Made by a program: the position numbers and the translations under genes
Shown: piece after piece, positions 44,564 through 53,647 of the stretch
Layout: the number at the start of each line of letters is the position of its first letter
How positions within the stretch are numbered: position 1 is the stretch's first letter
The notes under the pieces: generated by a model
Database searches by the model: none
Told to the model about the DNA's origin: nothing
What the model saw: the letters and a program-made list of their open reading frames with translations, nothing else
Assembly: GCA_964468205.1 (NCBI GenBank)
Contig: CAYXVG010000017.1
Location: forward strand, 56,021-120,020
From: CAWELS01 sp964468205
Lineage (GTDB): Bacteria > Acidobacteriota > Terriglobia > Bryobacterales > Bryobacteraceae
Length of the DNA: 64,000 bases
Direction of reading: 5' to 3'

Positions 44564-45721
44564 ATGACGAAATCATTGCGCAAGCTGGCCTTAGCGGCCG
44601 GTTTCTCCACTCTCTTCTTTTTGATGTTCGCCACCGGGGCGATGGCGCAAACTTCGGCGATTGAAGGCGAAGTCATCGGCGAAGACGGCCAGCCTCTCAG
44701 AGGGGCAACGGTACAGATAACCCGTACCGACATCAAGGGAAACTACAAAGTCAAGACCAACAAGAAGGGACGGTTCTTCCACGCTGGGCTGCCGCTTGGG
44801 GTCTACGACGTGTCCTGCGAGGTGGGAGGCAACACCGTTGACCAGGTGCGAGGTGTCCGCCTGACCCTGGGCGAGAACACCCAGGTGAACTTTGACCTGC
44901 AGGCCATCGCCAAGAAGCGGGAAGCCATGCAGCAGGCGGCTTCCACCGGCCAGATGAGCGCAGAGGTTGCTCAGGGACTCACGCCCGAGCAGAAAGAAGC
45001 GCTCAAGAAACAGATGGAAGAGCGCCAAAAGGCCATGGCCAAGAACAAGGAGTTGAATGACGCCTTTAACGTCGCCATGCAGGCCAAGGAGGCTAAGCAG
45101 TGGGATGTCGCCGTCCAGAACTTCGAAAAAGCCGGTGAGATCGACCCCGATCAGACCGTTGTTTGGGCACAATTGGCCGATGCCGCTGTCCAGGGCTCCC
45201 GCACCAAAACAGGCGCCGAGAAGGACGTTATGCTCCAGAAGGGCCTCGAAGCCTATGAGAAGGTCATCACCATGAAACCCGAGGACGCGGCCTTCCATAA
45301 TAACTATGGGCTCGCCCTTGCTCAGGCCGGAAAGATGGATCAGGCCGAGGCCGAACTGAACAAAGCCGCCGAACTAAATCCGGAGAATGCCGGTCAGTAT
45401 TTCTATAACCTTGGAGCATTGCTCATCAACACCGGAAACGCTCAGGCCGCGACGGAAGCCTTCAAAAAGGCCACCGAGATCGATCCCGACTACGCCAACG
45501 CATATTACCAATATGGAATGCAGCTTCTCTCTCAGGCGACTCTCGGCGACGGCGGATCCATGATTGCGCCGCCCGGCACCAAGGAAGCGCTTCAAAAGTA
45601 CCTGGAACTTGATCCGAACGGCCAGTTTGCCGACGGAGCGCAGGGTGCCCTGCAAGCCCTGACTGCCACCGTCGAGACGCAGTACGTTGACCCGAACGCG
45701 CAGCAAAAAACAAAAAAGTAG
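44564..45721 (+). CDS. Exported TPR protein with carboxypeptidase-regulatory-like domain
   Basis: A 385-residue protein whose start is fixed by a GGAGG ribosome-binding site 9 nt before the ATG at 44564. A signal peptide (LALAAGFSTLFFLMFATGAMAQ) is followed by a beta-sandwich domain like CarboxypepD_reg (IEGEVIGEDGQPLRGATVQI, KTNKKGRFFHAGLPLGVYDV). A Gln/Lys-rich coiled-coil-prone linker comes next, then TPR repeats (QWDVAVQNFEKAGEIDPDQ, AFHNNYGLALAQAGKMDQAE, QYFYNLGALLINTGNAQAAT, YANAYYQYGMQLL). Likely periplasmic or outer-membrane scaffold. A GC-rich hairpin follows the stop. Confidence 0.88.
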   Translation: MTKSLRKLALAAGFSTLFFLMFATGAMAQTSAIEGEVIGEDGQPLRGATVQITRTDIKGNYKVKTNKKGRFFHAGLPLGVYDVSCEVGGNTVDQVRGVRLTLGENTQVNFDLQAIAKKREAMQQAASTGQMSAEVAQGLTPEQKEALKKQMEERQKAMAKNKELNDAFNVAMQAKEAKQWDVAVQNFEKAGEIDPDQTVVWAQLADAAVQGSRTKTGAEKDVMLQKGLEAYEKVITMKPEDAAFHNNYGLALAQAGKMDQAEAELNKAAELNPENAGQYFYNLGALLINTGNAQAATEAFKKATEIDPDYANAYYQYGMQLLSQATLGDGGSMIAPPGTKEALQKYLELDPNGQFADGAQGALQALTATVETQYVDPNAQQKTKK

Positions 45722-45753
45722 CGGGGATCGCCCGCTGCAACGGTAAGGAGTTG

Positions 45754-45778
45754 GGGCGCCCCGTCAGGGGCGCCCTTT
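45754..45778 (+). terminator. Perfect 9-bp hairpin after the TPR gene
   Basis: GGGCGCCCC (45754-45762) and GGGGCGCCC (45767-45775) pair perfectly around a GTCA loop, followed by TTT. It looks like a short intrinsic terminator of the TPR gene. It also lies between an AAGGAG (45745-45750) and the ATG of the next gene (45783), so it may affect that gene's translation. Confidence 0.6.
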
Positions 45779-45782
45779 GCTT

Positions 45783-46061
45783 ATGATTCGAGGCCTCCTC
45801 TACATCATCGTCGCCATCTTCGTGATCACTATTGTGAGGGCCGTAGCGGGCTTCATTGGCAAAGCCGTGGCGCAACTTTTCGAGCCTAATGGAGAGCAGT
45901 TCGCCAGCCGCCAACCAAAACGCCCCCGTGGCGGAGCCGAACTCGTCCAATGCCCCAGTTGCGGCATCTATGTTTCCACGGAGACGAAGCTCCGCAAGAC
46001 TATCGACGGGGAAACCCGCTACTTCTGCTCGGAAGGCTGCCTCAATAGGTATCAGGGGTGA
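45783..46061 (+). CDS. Small membrane protein with zinc-finger tail
   Basis: A 92-residue protein starting with a hydrophobic helix (MIRGLLYIIVAIFVITIVRAV). The C-terminal metal motif is CPSCGIYVSTETKLRK ... YFCSEGCL, similar to PP0621-type or TRASH-like small zinc domains. The nearest Shine-Dalgarno-like AAGGAG is 32 nt upstream, beyond a strong hairpin. A TTG at 45777 is an alternative start. Function unknown. Confidence 0.7.
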   Translation: MIRGLLYIIVAIFVITIVRAVAGFIGKAVAQLFEPNGEQFASRQPKRPRGGAELVQCPSCGIYVSTETKLRKTIDGETRYFCSEGCLNRYQG

Positions 46062-46100
46062 TCACATCCCCCCAGACCACTATCAGGCCTCTGATTCCGA

Positions 46101-46106
46101 TATAAT
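46101..46106 (+). promoter_or_regulatory. -10 element before the oxidoreductase gene
   Basis: A perfect TATAAT at 46101-46106 precedes the GTG start (46128) with GGGAG between them. The -35 position (about CACTAT) is poor. If used, transcription would start near 46113 and leave a very short leader. Confidence 0.4.
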
Positions 46107-46127
46107 TCTCCGACAGGGAGATCATTA

Positions 46128-47261
46128 GTGAATCACCAGAAGTCCTTATCGCGGAGAGATGTTTTTCGTAGCGCTGGCGCCGCCACCACTTTTTCCATTG
46201 TCACCCCCGGGGCCGTCCGGGGATCCCAGGCGAATTCCCGCATCAGTGTCGGACTGATCGGCTCGGGCAACCGCGGCAGCTATGACGCTTCCATTGTGCA
46301 TGCCGATCCGCGCGCCTCCATCACGGCGATGTGCGATCTGTTCGACGACCAGATCGAGAAAGCCAAACAGCGGATCAAGGTTGAGAATCCGACCGTCTAC
46401 AAGGATTTCGAAAAACTCCTCGCCTCCGATGTCGATGCTGTCATCATCGCCACGCCCGTCTTCGAACACCCACGCATGCTCGAAGCCGCGGTCGCCGCGG
46501 GCAAGCACGTCTACTGTGAGAAGCCGGCCGGAGTGGATGCCGAAGGCTGTTTTCGTGTCATGCAGGCCGGTCGTGCCGCCGGCTCGAAACTCAACATTTC
46601 CTTCGGCTTCCAGCAACGTTACGGACCGGCGTACATCGAGGGTTACAACCGCTGGAAAGGCGGCCAAATCGGAGAACTGACCGGCGCCCGCGCCTGGTGG
46701 ATCGGCGGCTCCGTCGAGGAGCGACCCGCCAGACCCGGACCCCGCATCAGGAACTGGTACAGCTACCCGGATCTCTGCGGCGACATCATCGTCGAACAGG
46801 ACTGTCACAACATGGACGTCCTCCATTGGTTCCTCGACAGCCTGCCGGTTCGCGCCGTGGGCTACGGTGGCCGCGTCATCCGCACTTGGCGGGAGACGCT
46901 CGACCACCTCTCCGTAATCTACGAATGGCCGAACGGCCTTCACGTTACCTTCGAGGCCAGCCAGGTGATCCCCGGATTCCGCCGGGTCGGCGAGGAATTC
47001 TCCGGGACCAAGGGCACCATCTGGGTGTCGCGCAGCGAGATGCGCCACCACAAGGCTCCTCGGGATGTTGACGAAATGAAGTCGGACCGCGACATCACGA
47101 TGGACGCTCTCGAAGCCTTCCTCGACAAAGTCGAGACCGGGCAATACGAGAATGCCGCCGTCCGCAGCGCCCTGAGCACGATGATCGCGATTCTGGGCCG
47201 CGAAGCCGTGTACCGCGAATCAGAACTCACGTGGAAGGGCCTATTCGGCGTCCACGGTTGA
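46128..47261 (+). CDS. Exported Gfo/Idh/MocA-family oxidoreductase
   Basis: A 377-residue protein starting at a GTG (46128) with a GGGAG ribosome-binding site 7 nt upstream. The N terminus is Tat-like (SLSRRDVFRSAGAATTFS). The Rossmann motif ISVGLIGSGNRGSYDASIV and the family signature AGKHVYCEKPAGVDAEGC are clear. Later residues include DIIVEQDCHNMDVLHWFLDS, with the His typical of the active site. Members act on sugars or inositols with NAD(P). Tat-exported versions are common in Acidobacteriota and Planctomycetota; the substrate is unknown. Confidence 0.92.
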   Translation: MNHQKSLSRRDVFRSAGAATTFSIVTPGAVRGSQANSRISVGLIGSGNRGSYDASIVHADPRASITAMCDLFDDQIEKAKQRIKVENPTVYKDFEKLLASDVDAVIIATPVFEHPRMLEAAVAAGKHVYCEKPAGVDAEGCFRVMQAGRAAGSKLNISFGFQQRYGPAYIEGYNRWKGGQIGELTGARAWWIGGSVEERPARPGPRIRNWYSYPDLCGDIIVEQDCHNMDVLHWFLDSLPVRAVGYGGRVIRTWRETLDHLSVIYEWPNGLHVTFEASQVIPGFRRVGEEFSGTKGTIWVSRSEMRHHKAPRDVDEMKSDRDITMDALEAFLDKVETGQYENAAVRSALSTMIAILGREAVYRESELTWKGLFGVHG

Positions 47262-47305
47262 CGTTTTTGTTCTGCATCCCGGGGCTGGGGAGCCCTCCAG
47301 ACTTG

Positions 47306-48268
47306 TCAGGCCTTGACCAAGCGGGCGAAGAGATCGGCGAAAACGGCGTCGCGGTCGACGTGGGTGGCGACGCGAATGCTGTGACGCCCTTGGGTAGCGC
47401 CCCAACGTAGGTCATCGGCAAGCAAGGGGCTGGAGACCAGCTTGGTTTCAATCCATTTCGGTTCGATCAGCCAGGCGATGGCGGCGATGTCCCAAATTAC
47501 CTTGGACCAGGGCTTCGAGAGGTCGCGCTTGTGCTCTTCGGCGTACTCGACGAAGATTTCGTAAAGGTAGTCGCCGATCTTCGATTTGCCCTTTATGAAC
47601 TGGGCGAGTTCGGCGGTTGTGGTGCGCAGCATCTCCGTAATATTGGTGGTGGGCATCATCACCAGAGGGACGCCCGAATCGTAGAGAACCTGCGAGGCCG
47701 GCGGGTCCTGTCGCAGGTTGAATTCGTGGGCAGTGGGGAAGTGGAGCGGGCGTCCGCCGAGCCACACAACGGTGATACGGTCCTTGATCTTCGGTTCCAT
47801 CACGATCGCGGAGGATACGTTCGTGGGAGCGCCGACGGTGGCCACATACAGCGTTTCCCGGGAGGCCATCGCCCGTTTGATGAGGTCTCTCGCGGCGGGG
47901 CTGTCGACCGGTCCGTCGCTGTCCTTCAAAAATCGCGGGGACCCTTTGTAGACGTCAACCGCTCCGGTCTTGCCAAGCCGGTCGAGCACGCGGAGGATCT
48001 CCTCGTAGCTTTTCTCCATACCGTCGCCGGCGCTGGTGGAGCGATTGTTCAGGTACGGCGCGGCATAAAGGGCCTCGAGCTGAAGCTTCTCCGGAGCCAG
48101 CAACGTGTAGGCGACGGCGAACTGGTCATCGATCTCGTTGTAGGTATCGGTGTCCAGGACCATGCGGACGCGTCCGGACGGAAGCGGGAGATCAGCGGCA
48201 GCCCGGGCGGCGAGCGTGATGCCGGCCGCTCCGGCGAGGAATCCACGGCGGGAGGGAACCTGTCTCAT
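47306..48268 (-). CDS. Exported inosine-uridine nucleoside hydrolase family protein
   Basis: A 320-residue enzyme with a Tat-like signal (VPSRRGFLAGAAGITLAARA). The metal-binding Asp cluster appears as VLDTDTYNEIDDQFAVAYTLL. Also present are YVATVGAPTNVSSAIVMEP and WLGGRPLHFPTAHEFNLRQDPPA, here containing the residues that usually bind calcium and ribose. DTDTYNEIDD replaces the usual DTDPGIDD. That variant suggests a nucleoside hydrolase-like enzyme with altered substrate. It is convergent with the oxidoreductase gene (44-bp gap). Confidence 0.88.
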   Translation of the reverse strand: MRQVPSRRGFLAGAAGITLAARAAADLPLPSGRVRMVLDTDTYNEIDDQFAVAYTLLAPEKLQLEALYAAPYLNNRSTSAGDGMEKSYEEILRVLDRLGKTGAVDVYKGSPRFLKDSDGPVDSPAARDLIKRAMASRETLYVATVGAPTNVSSAIVMEPKIKDRITVVWLGGRPLHFPTAHEFNLRQDPPASQVLYDSGVPLVMMPTTNITEMLRTTTAELAQFIKGKSKIGDYLYEIFVEYAEEHKRDLSKPWSKVIWDIAAIAWLIEPKWIETKLVSSPLLADDLRWGATQGRHSIRVATHVDRDAVFADLFARLVKA

Positions 48269-48315
48269 AGCAGATTCAGGCTATCACGACTGAGAGGTAG
48301 TTTCGTGAGCCGTGC

Positions 48316-48603
48316 TCAGATCGGGCCGTAACCGGCCTCGGGATTGACGCCTTCGAACTCGAGCTCGCCAAGCGGCTCGAGGTCGGGGAATTCCACCGGC
48401 CCAAAGGCATCATTTCGCACATCGAGTACGAAGGGCTCGGTTTCGAGCGGTTGACTGCAGGATAGAGTCACCGGTGCGGCCGCGGAAGACGTCAGGCCCG
48501 CTCCGATACCCAGTACGAGAATCAAGACTGCAATCGCGGTAACATCCGGTTCCCTGCTCATTGTTTTCCAGAAGTCTCTCAAACGCTTCACATTGTCCTC
48601 CAA
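48316..48603 (-). CDS. Small secreted or membrane-anchored protein
   Basis: A 95-residue frame (ATG at 48603) with one hydrophobic segment (VTAIAVLILVLGIGAGLTSSAAA) and an acidic tail (FPDLEPLGELEFEGVNPEAG). An internal ATG at 48561 could be the true start. No family recognised. It lies 48 bp from the nucleoside hydrolase on the same strand. Only moderately supported as a real gene. Confidence 0.45.
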   Translation of the reverse strand: MEDNVKRLRDFWKTMSREPDVTAIAVLILVLGIGAGLTSSAAAPVTLSCSQPLETEPFVLDVRNDAFGPVEFPDLEPLGELEFEGVNPEAGYGPI

Positions 48604-48741
48604 CTCCGGTTGCGAAATTCCGGTTCCAATCTCTACATACGATGACGGACGGAATTTGTCGCGCTTAACTGTGGTCCGGGAGAAACTTCGTGTCCGGCGG
48701 AGGGGCGCGCCGTCCCAAGATTGGACGGTTACGGACGCGGC

Positions 48742-49698
48742 TCAATGGTGATGGTGGCCGAAGGCCTGCCGCAACACCTGCATCACTTGGTCCTTGTAGC
48801 GTCTGGCGCTGGCCGGGTCGCCGTTGCGGCCGGCCCGGATGACGATGTACTTCTGCAATTCGTAGAGAAGGTAGAAGACGTGACGGGCCTGGGCCTCAGG
48901 CGACCAATTGCGCTCTTGGCCGTAGCCCTCCCAGAAAGCCGGTTCCGAGATGCCACAGTAATCGAGGACGGAGAACTCGAGCTCGACGTCGCCCCAGAGG
49001 GCGCGGTCCCAGTCGACCAGTCCGGTCACGTCGCCGGCCGGGTTGACGAGAATGTTCTGGCCCCAAACATCCATGTGGAGAAGGCAGGAGTCGACGGGGC
49101 GATCGAAGAAGCGCATGGCTTGATCGAGCAAACGCCGCAGCATGCCGCTTTCCCGGTCATTGTAGTAGCCCACGGCGGCAACGTCGTCAATGAGTTTGTT
49201 CCACATGATGTGGAAGGCGTCTGTCCAACGCTGTTGCGGCTCCATCGGCCTGTGCTCGCCAAGGTAGCCGTACTGTTCCGCGCGAATCTGATGCACCTCA
49301 GCCAGGTGCGCGCCCACTTGGCGGAGGACAGCGTCGCCATCGACGCCGCCGGCATCCGTCAGAGCCGTTCCCGGAAGACGCTCCATGAGGATATAGTCGC
49401 GTTCGAGGATGTCGAGTGAATCGTCGAAAGCGACCACTCGGGCAACGGGAACGTTCGTGCGTTCGCGCAGCAGGGCGTGGAGCCCGGGCTCCTGGCGCAT
49501 CATGCCGCGTTCGTAGAAACAGAAGATAGCGTCGCGAGGTGGCGCGACGCGGAGGACGTACTCCCCGCCGGCTACGCGGACGAAGAACGAAGTATTGAAC
49601 TTGCCCGTTTGGATAGGTGTGAACGTGGCCTCGCCGGTGGCCGCGAGCCATTTGGTGGCGACTTGTTGGAGCAGGCCTTGGGGGAAGTGCGGGAACAT
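48742..49698 (-). CDS. Aminoglycoside phosphotransferase-like kinase
   Basis: A 318-residue APH/choline-kinase-fold protein from the ATG at 49698 (MFPHFPQGLL). A start at 49758 adds an unlikely leader. Catalytic loop: LLHMDVWGQNILVNPAGDV with Asp and Asn, then VTGLVDWDRALWGD for the metal-binding Asp. An ATP-binding region starts near NTSFFVRVAGGEYVLRVAPP. The C terminus ends in four His. Members phosphorylate drugs, sugars or choline-like compounds; resistance cannot be assumed. Confidence 0.88.
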   Translation of the reverse strand: MFPHFPQGLLQQVATKWLAATGEATFTPIQTGKFNTSFFVRVAGGEYVLRVAPPRDAIFCFYERGMMRQEPGLHALLRERTNVPVARVVAFDDSLDILERDYILMERLPGTALTDAGGVDGDAVLRQVGAHLAEVHQIRAEQYGYLGEHRPMEPQQRWTDAFHIMWNKLIDDVAAVGYYNDRESGMLRRLLDQAMRFFDRPVDSCLLHMDVWGQNILVNPAGDVTGLVDWDRALWGDVELEFSVLDYCGISEPAFWEGYGQERNWSPEAQARHVFYLLYELQKYIVIRAGRNGDPASARRYKDQVMQVLRQAFGHHHH

Positions 49699-49980
49699 GA
49701 TCAGAAACCAGAATCGCACGTGATGTCGTGAAGCTGCAGGGTTGCAGGTTGGAAGCACTCGTTATCCAGAGCGGAGAACAACACCCTGAGCGGCGTGGCG
49801 GGCAGGGAGCGAGGGCGGGGATGGCGGTCCCGCCAACGCCAGGCCTTCCGGCCAGGATTCGGTTGGCGTATTTGAATTCGTGCCCGGAAGGTTTGGTTGG
49901 GGCGAGCTAGTTGCGGTGAACGGGCTGTCAATTTGGGCGGTTGGCGACGAGGACGTTCGTATTCTGAGTGCAGGCGGCCT

Positions 49981-50727
49981 TTAGCGGTACGTGAGGAGGC
50001 CTGGATCGTCGAGGTGGGGAAACGCATTGAACGTGCTCAGGTATGCGGCTCCGTCCTGCAGCAGGAACTCCGAGAACGAGGCATTCCGGGGGCTGAAGCA
50101 AAGGTTCAGTGTTTCCATCGGCGGAATCTTCAGCACGAGTGAAGTGACCACGGCGGTCGGGCCGCCGGAGGTGAAGACCACCGCGCGCCTGCCGTCGGGA
50201 AGCGATTCCCGAATTGTGGCGAGGGCCCGGTCAACACGGCTCACGAACTCGCGCCAGGTTTCTACTTCAGGAGATTGCGCCTCTCCGGCGACCCAGCGGT
50301 GGGCGATCTCGTGGAATAGCAGGTCGAGAGCCCGCTTTTTCGCTTCCTTCTCCGAGGCCTCTTCGAAAGCTGCCGCCAGCCTGCGGATGTGTCCATGACG
50401 CTCCATGAGAATGGGCGCCAGTCTGGTGACCACGGCCTCTCCTGGGAACTCATCGAATTCGGGCAGGTCGACGGCCTTGGGCCAGATGCCGCCGTCTGCC
50501 CGGTAGGCCTCGCCGGCCAGTTCCTCGGTGCGGCGATGGCGCTCGGCCGGGCCGCGGTAGACCGCATCGAAGCCCACGCCCCGCTCTGCCCAATACTCGC
50601 CCAGACGGCGGGATTGCCGCTCTCCGAGCGGCGAGAGCCGGTCATAGGTGTCACCTTCCAGGTAGGAAGCCTGGCCATGACGGACAAGAGTCAGCAAGCT
50701 AGCGGGAGATGAGGAGGACCAAGCCAT
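49981..50727 (-). CDS. Histidine phosphatase family protein
   Basis: A 248-residue member of the phosphoglycerate-mutase-like clan, started at the ATG at 50727. The RHG motif LTLVRHGQ is intact, as is a later EFPGEAVV acidic region. The second catalytic His, usually in a SHGG motif, is replaced: VVFTSGGPTAVVTS has Ser-Gly-Gly. That variant occurs in some family members and may alter or remove activity. Substrate unknown. It is divergent to the HtrA-like gene, with about 107 bp between starts. Confidence 0.88.
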   Translation of the reverse strand: MAWSSSSPASLLTLVRHGQASYLEGDTYDRLSPLGERQSRRLGEYWAERGVGFDAVYRGPAERHRRTEELAGEAYRADGGIWPKAVDLPEFDEFPGEAVVTRLAPILMERHGHIRRLAAAFEEASEKEAKKRALDLLFHEIAHRWVAGEAQSPEVETWREFVSRVDRALATIRESLPDGRRAVVFTSGGPTAVVTSLVLKIPPMETLNLCFSPRNASFSEFLLQDGAAYLSTFNAFPHLDDPGLLTYR

Positions 50728-50834
50728 CTTGTACGACGAAACCTCCAGTCTATCCAACGGCGCCGGAATTCTGGCCGGGCACTGCGGCATTCGCATATGA
50801 TGAAAGTGAAATTGCGCCCTGGGGACCCTAAAGA

Positions 50835-52196
50835 TTGAATCGAATCCTCCAGCTCCCGGTCATCCGGTGGCTTCACGAGCGCCGGCTGCTCTTCCCCGCG
50901 GTCCTTGGACTGGCCGTGGCCGGGGTGCTCGTCGACGGGGCAATTCACCGCGGTTCAGAGCCGCGAAACCCGCCCCAATTGGACTTTGCGCTCCCTCCGA
51001 TAACCGTGCCTTCGCTGCGGCCGGCGCTCGAGAAGAGCCCGCTAACCTATCACGCCGACTACTGGTGGCAGCTCGCCGAGATCACACGGAAGAAGATCAT
51101 CCTGCTCGGACCCGGTAACCGTTCCGCCGTGATGGTGGCGCCCGGAGTCGCGCTGACTGGCATGGAGGCTGTCTCAGAGATCGAGGCGGAGTTCCATCCA
51201 GCCGCCAATTCGAGTGACGTCATCAGCGTCGCGGAGAATCCGGTGGTGATGACGCCGCCGTACCGGCTTCTGGGACTTGATCCCGAGGAGGGAGTGTCGC
51301 TGTTCGCCGTGAAGCAGCCGGAGGGCGTGCAAAATTTCTCAGAGGCGGAGATCGCGAGTCTCCGGCCGGGCTCCTACGTAGTGGCGGTGAGTCTCACTTC
51401 GGGCGGGGATGTGCAGGTGGTCCCGGGCTACGTGACGCAGGTGCATCTTCCCTCGGCCGGGAACAGCAGTATGATCGATTTTGCGCTGCCGTTCCCGGAA
51501 TCGTGCGAGGCCGCGGCAGTCGTCGACCTCGATGGGCGCCTGGCTGGCGTCGCTATCAGGACTGACGGCGGAATGAACATCATGCCGGCGGACGCGGTAG
51601 GGCCTCTCGTCGACCGGCTCGCCGCGAGCGCCGCTTGCTTGGCGATCGAGGCGGGTGACCTCGAAGAGACGGCCCGGGAGCTACTTGGCGTCCAGAGTGG
51701 AGTCGTTATCCAGCGGGTTATCGAGAGCGCCTTCGAGCCTGAACCCTCGTTGCGCGAAGGCGACATCCTGCTTACCTGGGATCGGGAGCCGGTCGATTCC
51801 GCCGAAGAATTCGCCGGGCTTTACTTCAGCGCCGAGCCCGGAAAGCTGATCCGGTACACGGTGATCCGTAACCAGCGTCGCATTTCCGGAGCCACCCGCA
51901 TGCCCGGGCCGGATTGCCGTCCAGCCGATCCGGGTTTGCGCCTCTATCCTGGGCTCGGCGTTAGTGTGGAGTGGAAGGAGGATGGTTGGAAGGTGATTCG
52001 CGTACTTGATAACAGTCCCGCTGAGGCGGCGGGCCTGTCGGTTGGCGACGCGATCATCGGAGCCGGCGGCATATTCTTCAAAGAGAAGGATGCGGAGCCG
52101 TTCGAAGCATTCGACAAGGAGCCCCGCCCGATGGCGCTCACGGTTCGCCGTCACGAAAGGGTCCGCATAATCGTGGTCACGCCAGCCGAAACATGA
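50835..52196 (+). CDS. Degenerate HtrA-like protein with two PDZ domains
   Basis: A 453-residue membrane-anchored protein (TTG start at 50835, hydrophobic LLFPAVLGLAVAGVLVDGAI) with a trypsin-like fold. The catalytic triad seems lost: the His-containing loop reads VALTGMEAVSEI, the Asp region GVSLFAVKQP, and the Ser loop ESCEAAAVVDLDGRLAG instead of GNSGGP. Two PDZ domains follow (SLREGDILLTWDREPVDSAE; AAGLSVGDAIIGAGG). It is likely an envelope scaffold or pseudoprotease. Its stop overlaps the ClC start (ATGA), so the two are translated together. Confidence 0.85.
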   Translation: MNRILQLPVIRWLHERRLLFPAVLGLAVAGVLVDGAIHRGSEPRNPPQLDFALPPITVPSLRPALEKSPLTYHADYWWQLAEITRKKIILLGPGNRSAVMVAPGVALTGMEAVSEIEAEFHPAANSSDVISVAENPVVMTPPYRLLGLDPEEGVSLFAVKQPEGVQNFSEAEIASLRPGSYVVAVSLTSGGDVQVVPGYVTQVHLPSAGNSSMIDFALPFPESCEAAAVVDLDGRLAGVAIRTDGGMNIMPADAVGPLVDRLAASAACLAIEAGDLEETARELLGVQSGVVIQRVIESAFEPEPSLREGDILLTWDREPVDSAEEFAGLYFSAEPGKLIRYTVIRNQRRISGATRMPGPDCRPADPGLRLYPGLGVSVEWKEDGWKVIRVLDNSPAEAAGLSVGDAIIGAGGIFFKEKDAEPFEAFDKEPRPMALTVRRHERVRIIVVTPAET

Positions 52197-53647
52197 GTGC
52201 GGCCAACCAAAACAAGCACGTGGTTCGGCGAATCGCGGCCGCGCTACGCGATGCGGCTCTCGGCTTCGCGCACCGCCTCAAGTCGACAGCGACGCCATGG
52301 GTATTGGCGGCGGGGTGGTTCCAGAAGTCGTTCCTGCCGTCGCAGAACTACCTGATTGTGCTGGCCGTGGTGATAGGCCTGCTGACGGGCCTGGGGTCGG
52401 TCGGTTTCATCCTCATGCTGGAATCTCTGACCGAGTTGGCTCAGGCGCAGATCGCTCGCGCGCTGGAGATATTCGGGGAGGCTAATATCGTGCTGTTGCC
52501 GGCTCTCGGCGGGCTGCTCGCCGGGCCGCTGATCCACCGCTTTGCCAGAGAGGCGAAGGGCCACGGGGTGCCGGAGGTAATGACGGCGCTGGCGGCCGGC
52601 GGCGGGCGTATCCGCAAACGGGTGGTGATGGTGAAGGTGATGGCTTCGTCGTTCACCATCGGCTTCGGCGGGGCGGCCGGGCGCGAGGGGCCGATGGTGC
52701 AGATCGGGTCGGCGATTGGCTCCACCATTGGACAGATGGCCCATCTCAGCACGGGTAATATACGGACTATGGTGGCCTGCGGCGCGGCGGGCGGGGTGGC
52801 GGCGACATTTAACGCTCCTATAGCCGGAGCCATTTTCGCGATGGAAGTGCTGATGCGGCGCATCCATGCGGATTTCTTGTTGGTGCTATTGACATCGCTG
52901 AGCTCTGCGCTTGTAGCGCGCCATTTTCTTGGCAATTACCCGGCCTTTCACGTCACGCCGTATGAACTGGCGAGTCCTCGGGAGATTCCACTCTATTTTC
53001 TGATGGGGCTTCTGATCGGGCTGGCGGCGATCTTCTACGTGAAATTGCTTTACCGCAGCGAGGAGTGGTTCGCCGATTGGCAATTTCCGGACTGGGCGAA
53101 GCCGGCCGTGGGCGGGCTGTTCGTCGGCCTTATCCTGCGCTTCTTTCCGCAGATTTACGGCGCGGGCTTTCCGGCTATGGAGTCCGCTCTGTGGATGCGC
53201 TTCTCGTTCGAGTTGTTGGTGGCGCTTTTCTTCATGGAGTTGATCGGCAATTGCGCGACGCTGGGCTCAGGCGGTTCTGGGGGCGTCTTTGCCCCGAGCT
53301 TGTACATGGGCGCAATGCTGGGCGGGGCGTTTGGAATGCTCGCGCACGTGCTGTTCCCGGAGTGGACGGCGGGTTCGGGGGCGTATGCGATGGTGGGGAT
53401 GGCGGCTTTTTTTGCGGCGGCCGCAAAGGCTCCGACGACATCGATCTTGATTCTCTTTGAGATGACCAACGACTACCGGATCATGCTTCCGCTGATGGCG
53501 GCGGTGGTGGCGAGCGTCTACCTTTCCCACCAGATGCTGCCGCACAGCATATACACGCTGAAGCTGCACCAGCGGGGCATTCACTATCCGTACAGTCTGG
53601 AACCGGAGGCGCCGCCGGCCGGGGCGGCGCCGGAGACGGCGCAGTGA
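52193..53647 (+). CDS. ClC-family chloride channel or H+/Cl- antiporter
   Basis: A 484-residue polytopic protein. Chloride-path motifs: EAKGHGVPEVMTAL (GxGxPE loop), GFGGAAGREGPMVQIG (with the gating Glu), and GGSGGVFAPSLYMG. The intracellular proton Glu of antiporters (E203 in CLC-ec1) appears replaced by Val: AIFAMEVLMRR. That resembles channel-like ClCs, but many bacterial homologues share it. No C-terminal CBS domains. Its ATG overlaps the upstream stop, and its stop overlaps the aminopeptidase start. Confidence 0.92.
   Translation: MSAANQNKHVVRRIAAALRDAALGFAHRLKSTATPWVLAAGWFQKSFLPSQNYLIVLAVVIGLLTGLGSVGFILMLESLTELAQAQIARALEIFGEANIVLLPALGGLLAGPLIHRFAREAKGHGVPEVMTALAAGGGRIRKRVVMVKVMASSFTIGFGGAAGREGPMVQIGSAIGSTIGQMAHLSTGNIRTMVACGAAGGVAATFNAPIAGAIFAMEVLMRRIHADFLLVLLTSLSSALVARHFLGNYPAFHVTPYELASPREIPLYFLMGLLIGLAAIFYVKLLYRSEEWFADWQFPDWAKPAVGGLFVGLILRFFPQIYGAGFPAMESALWMRFSFELLVALFFMELIGNCATLGSGGSGGVFAPSLYMGAMLGGAFGMLAHVLFPEWTAGSGAYAMVGMAAFFAAAAKAPTTSILILFEMTNDYRIMLPLMAAVVASVYLSHQMLPHSIYTLKLHQRGIHYPYSLEPEAPPAGAAPETAQ

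Noticed and set aside
49701..50027. Minus-strand frame of 108 residues between the kinase-like and phosphatase genes
   Set aside because: Arg/Pro-rich composition without any motif, typical of random GC-rich sequence.
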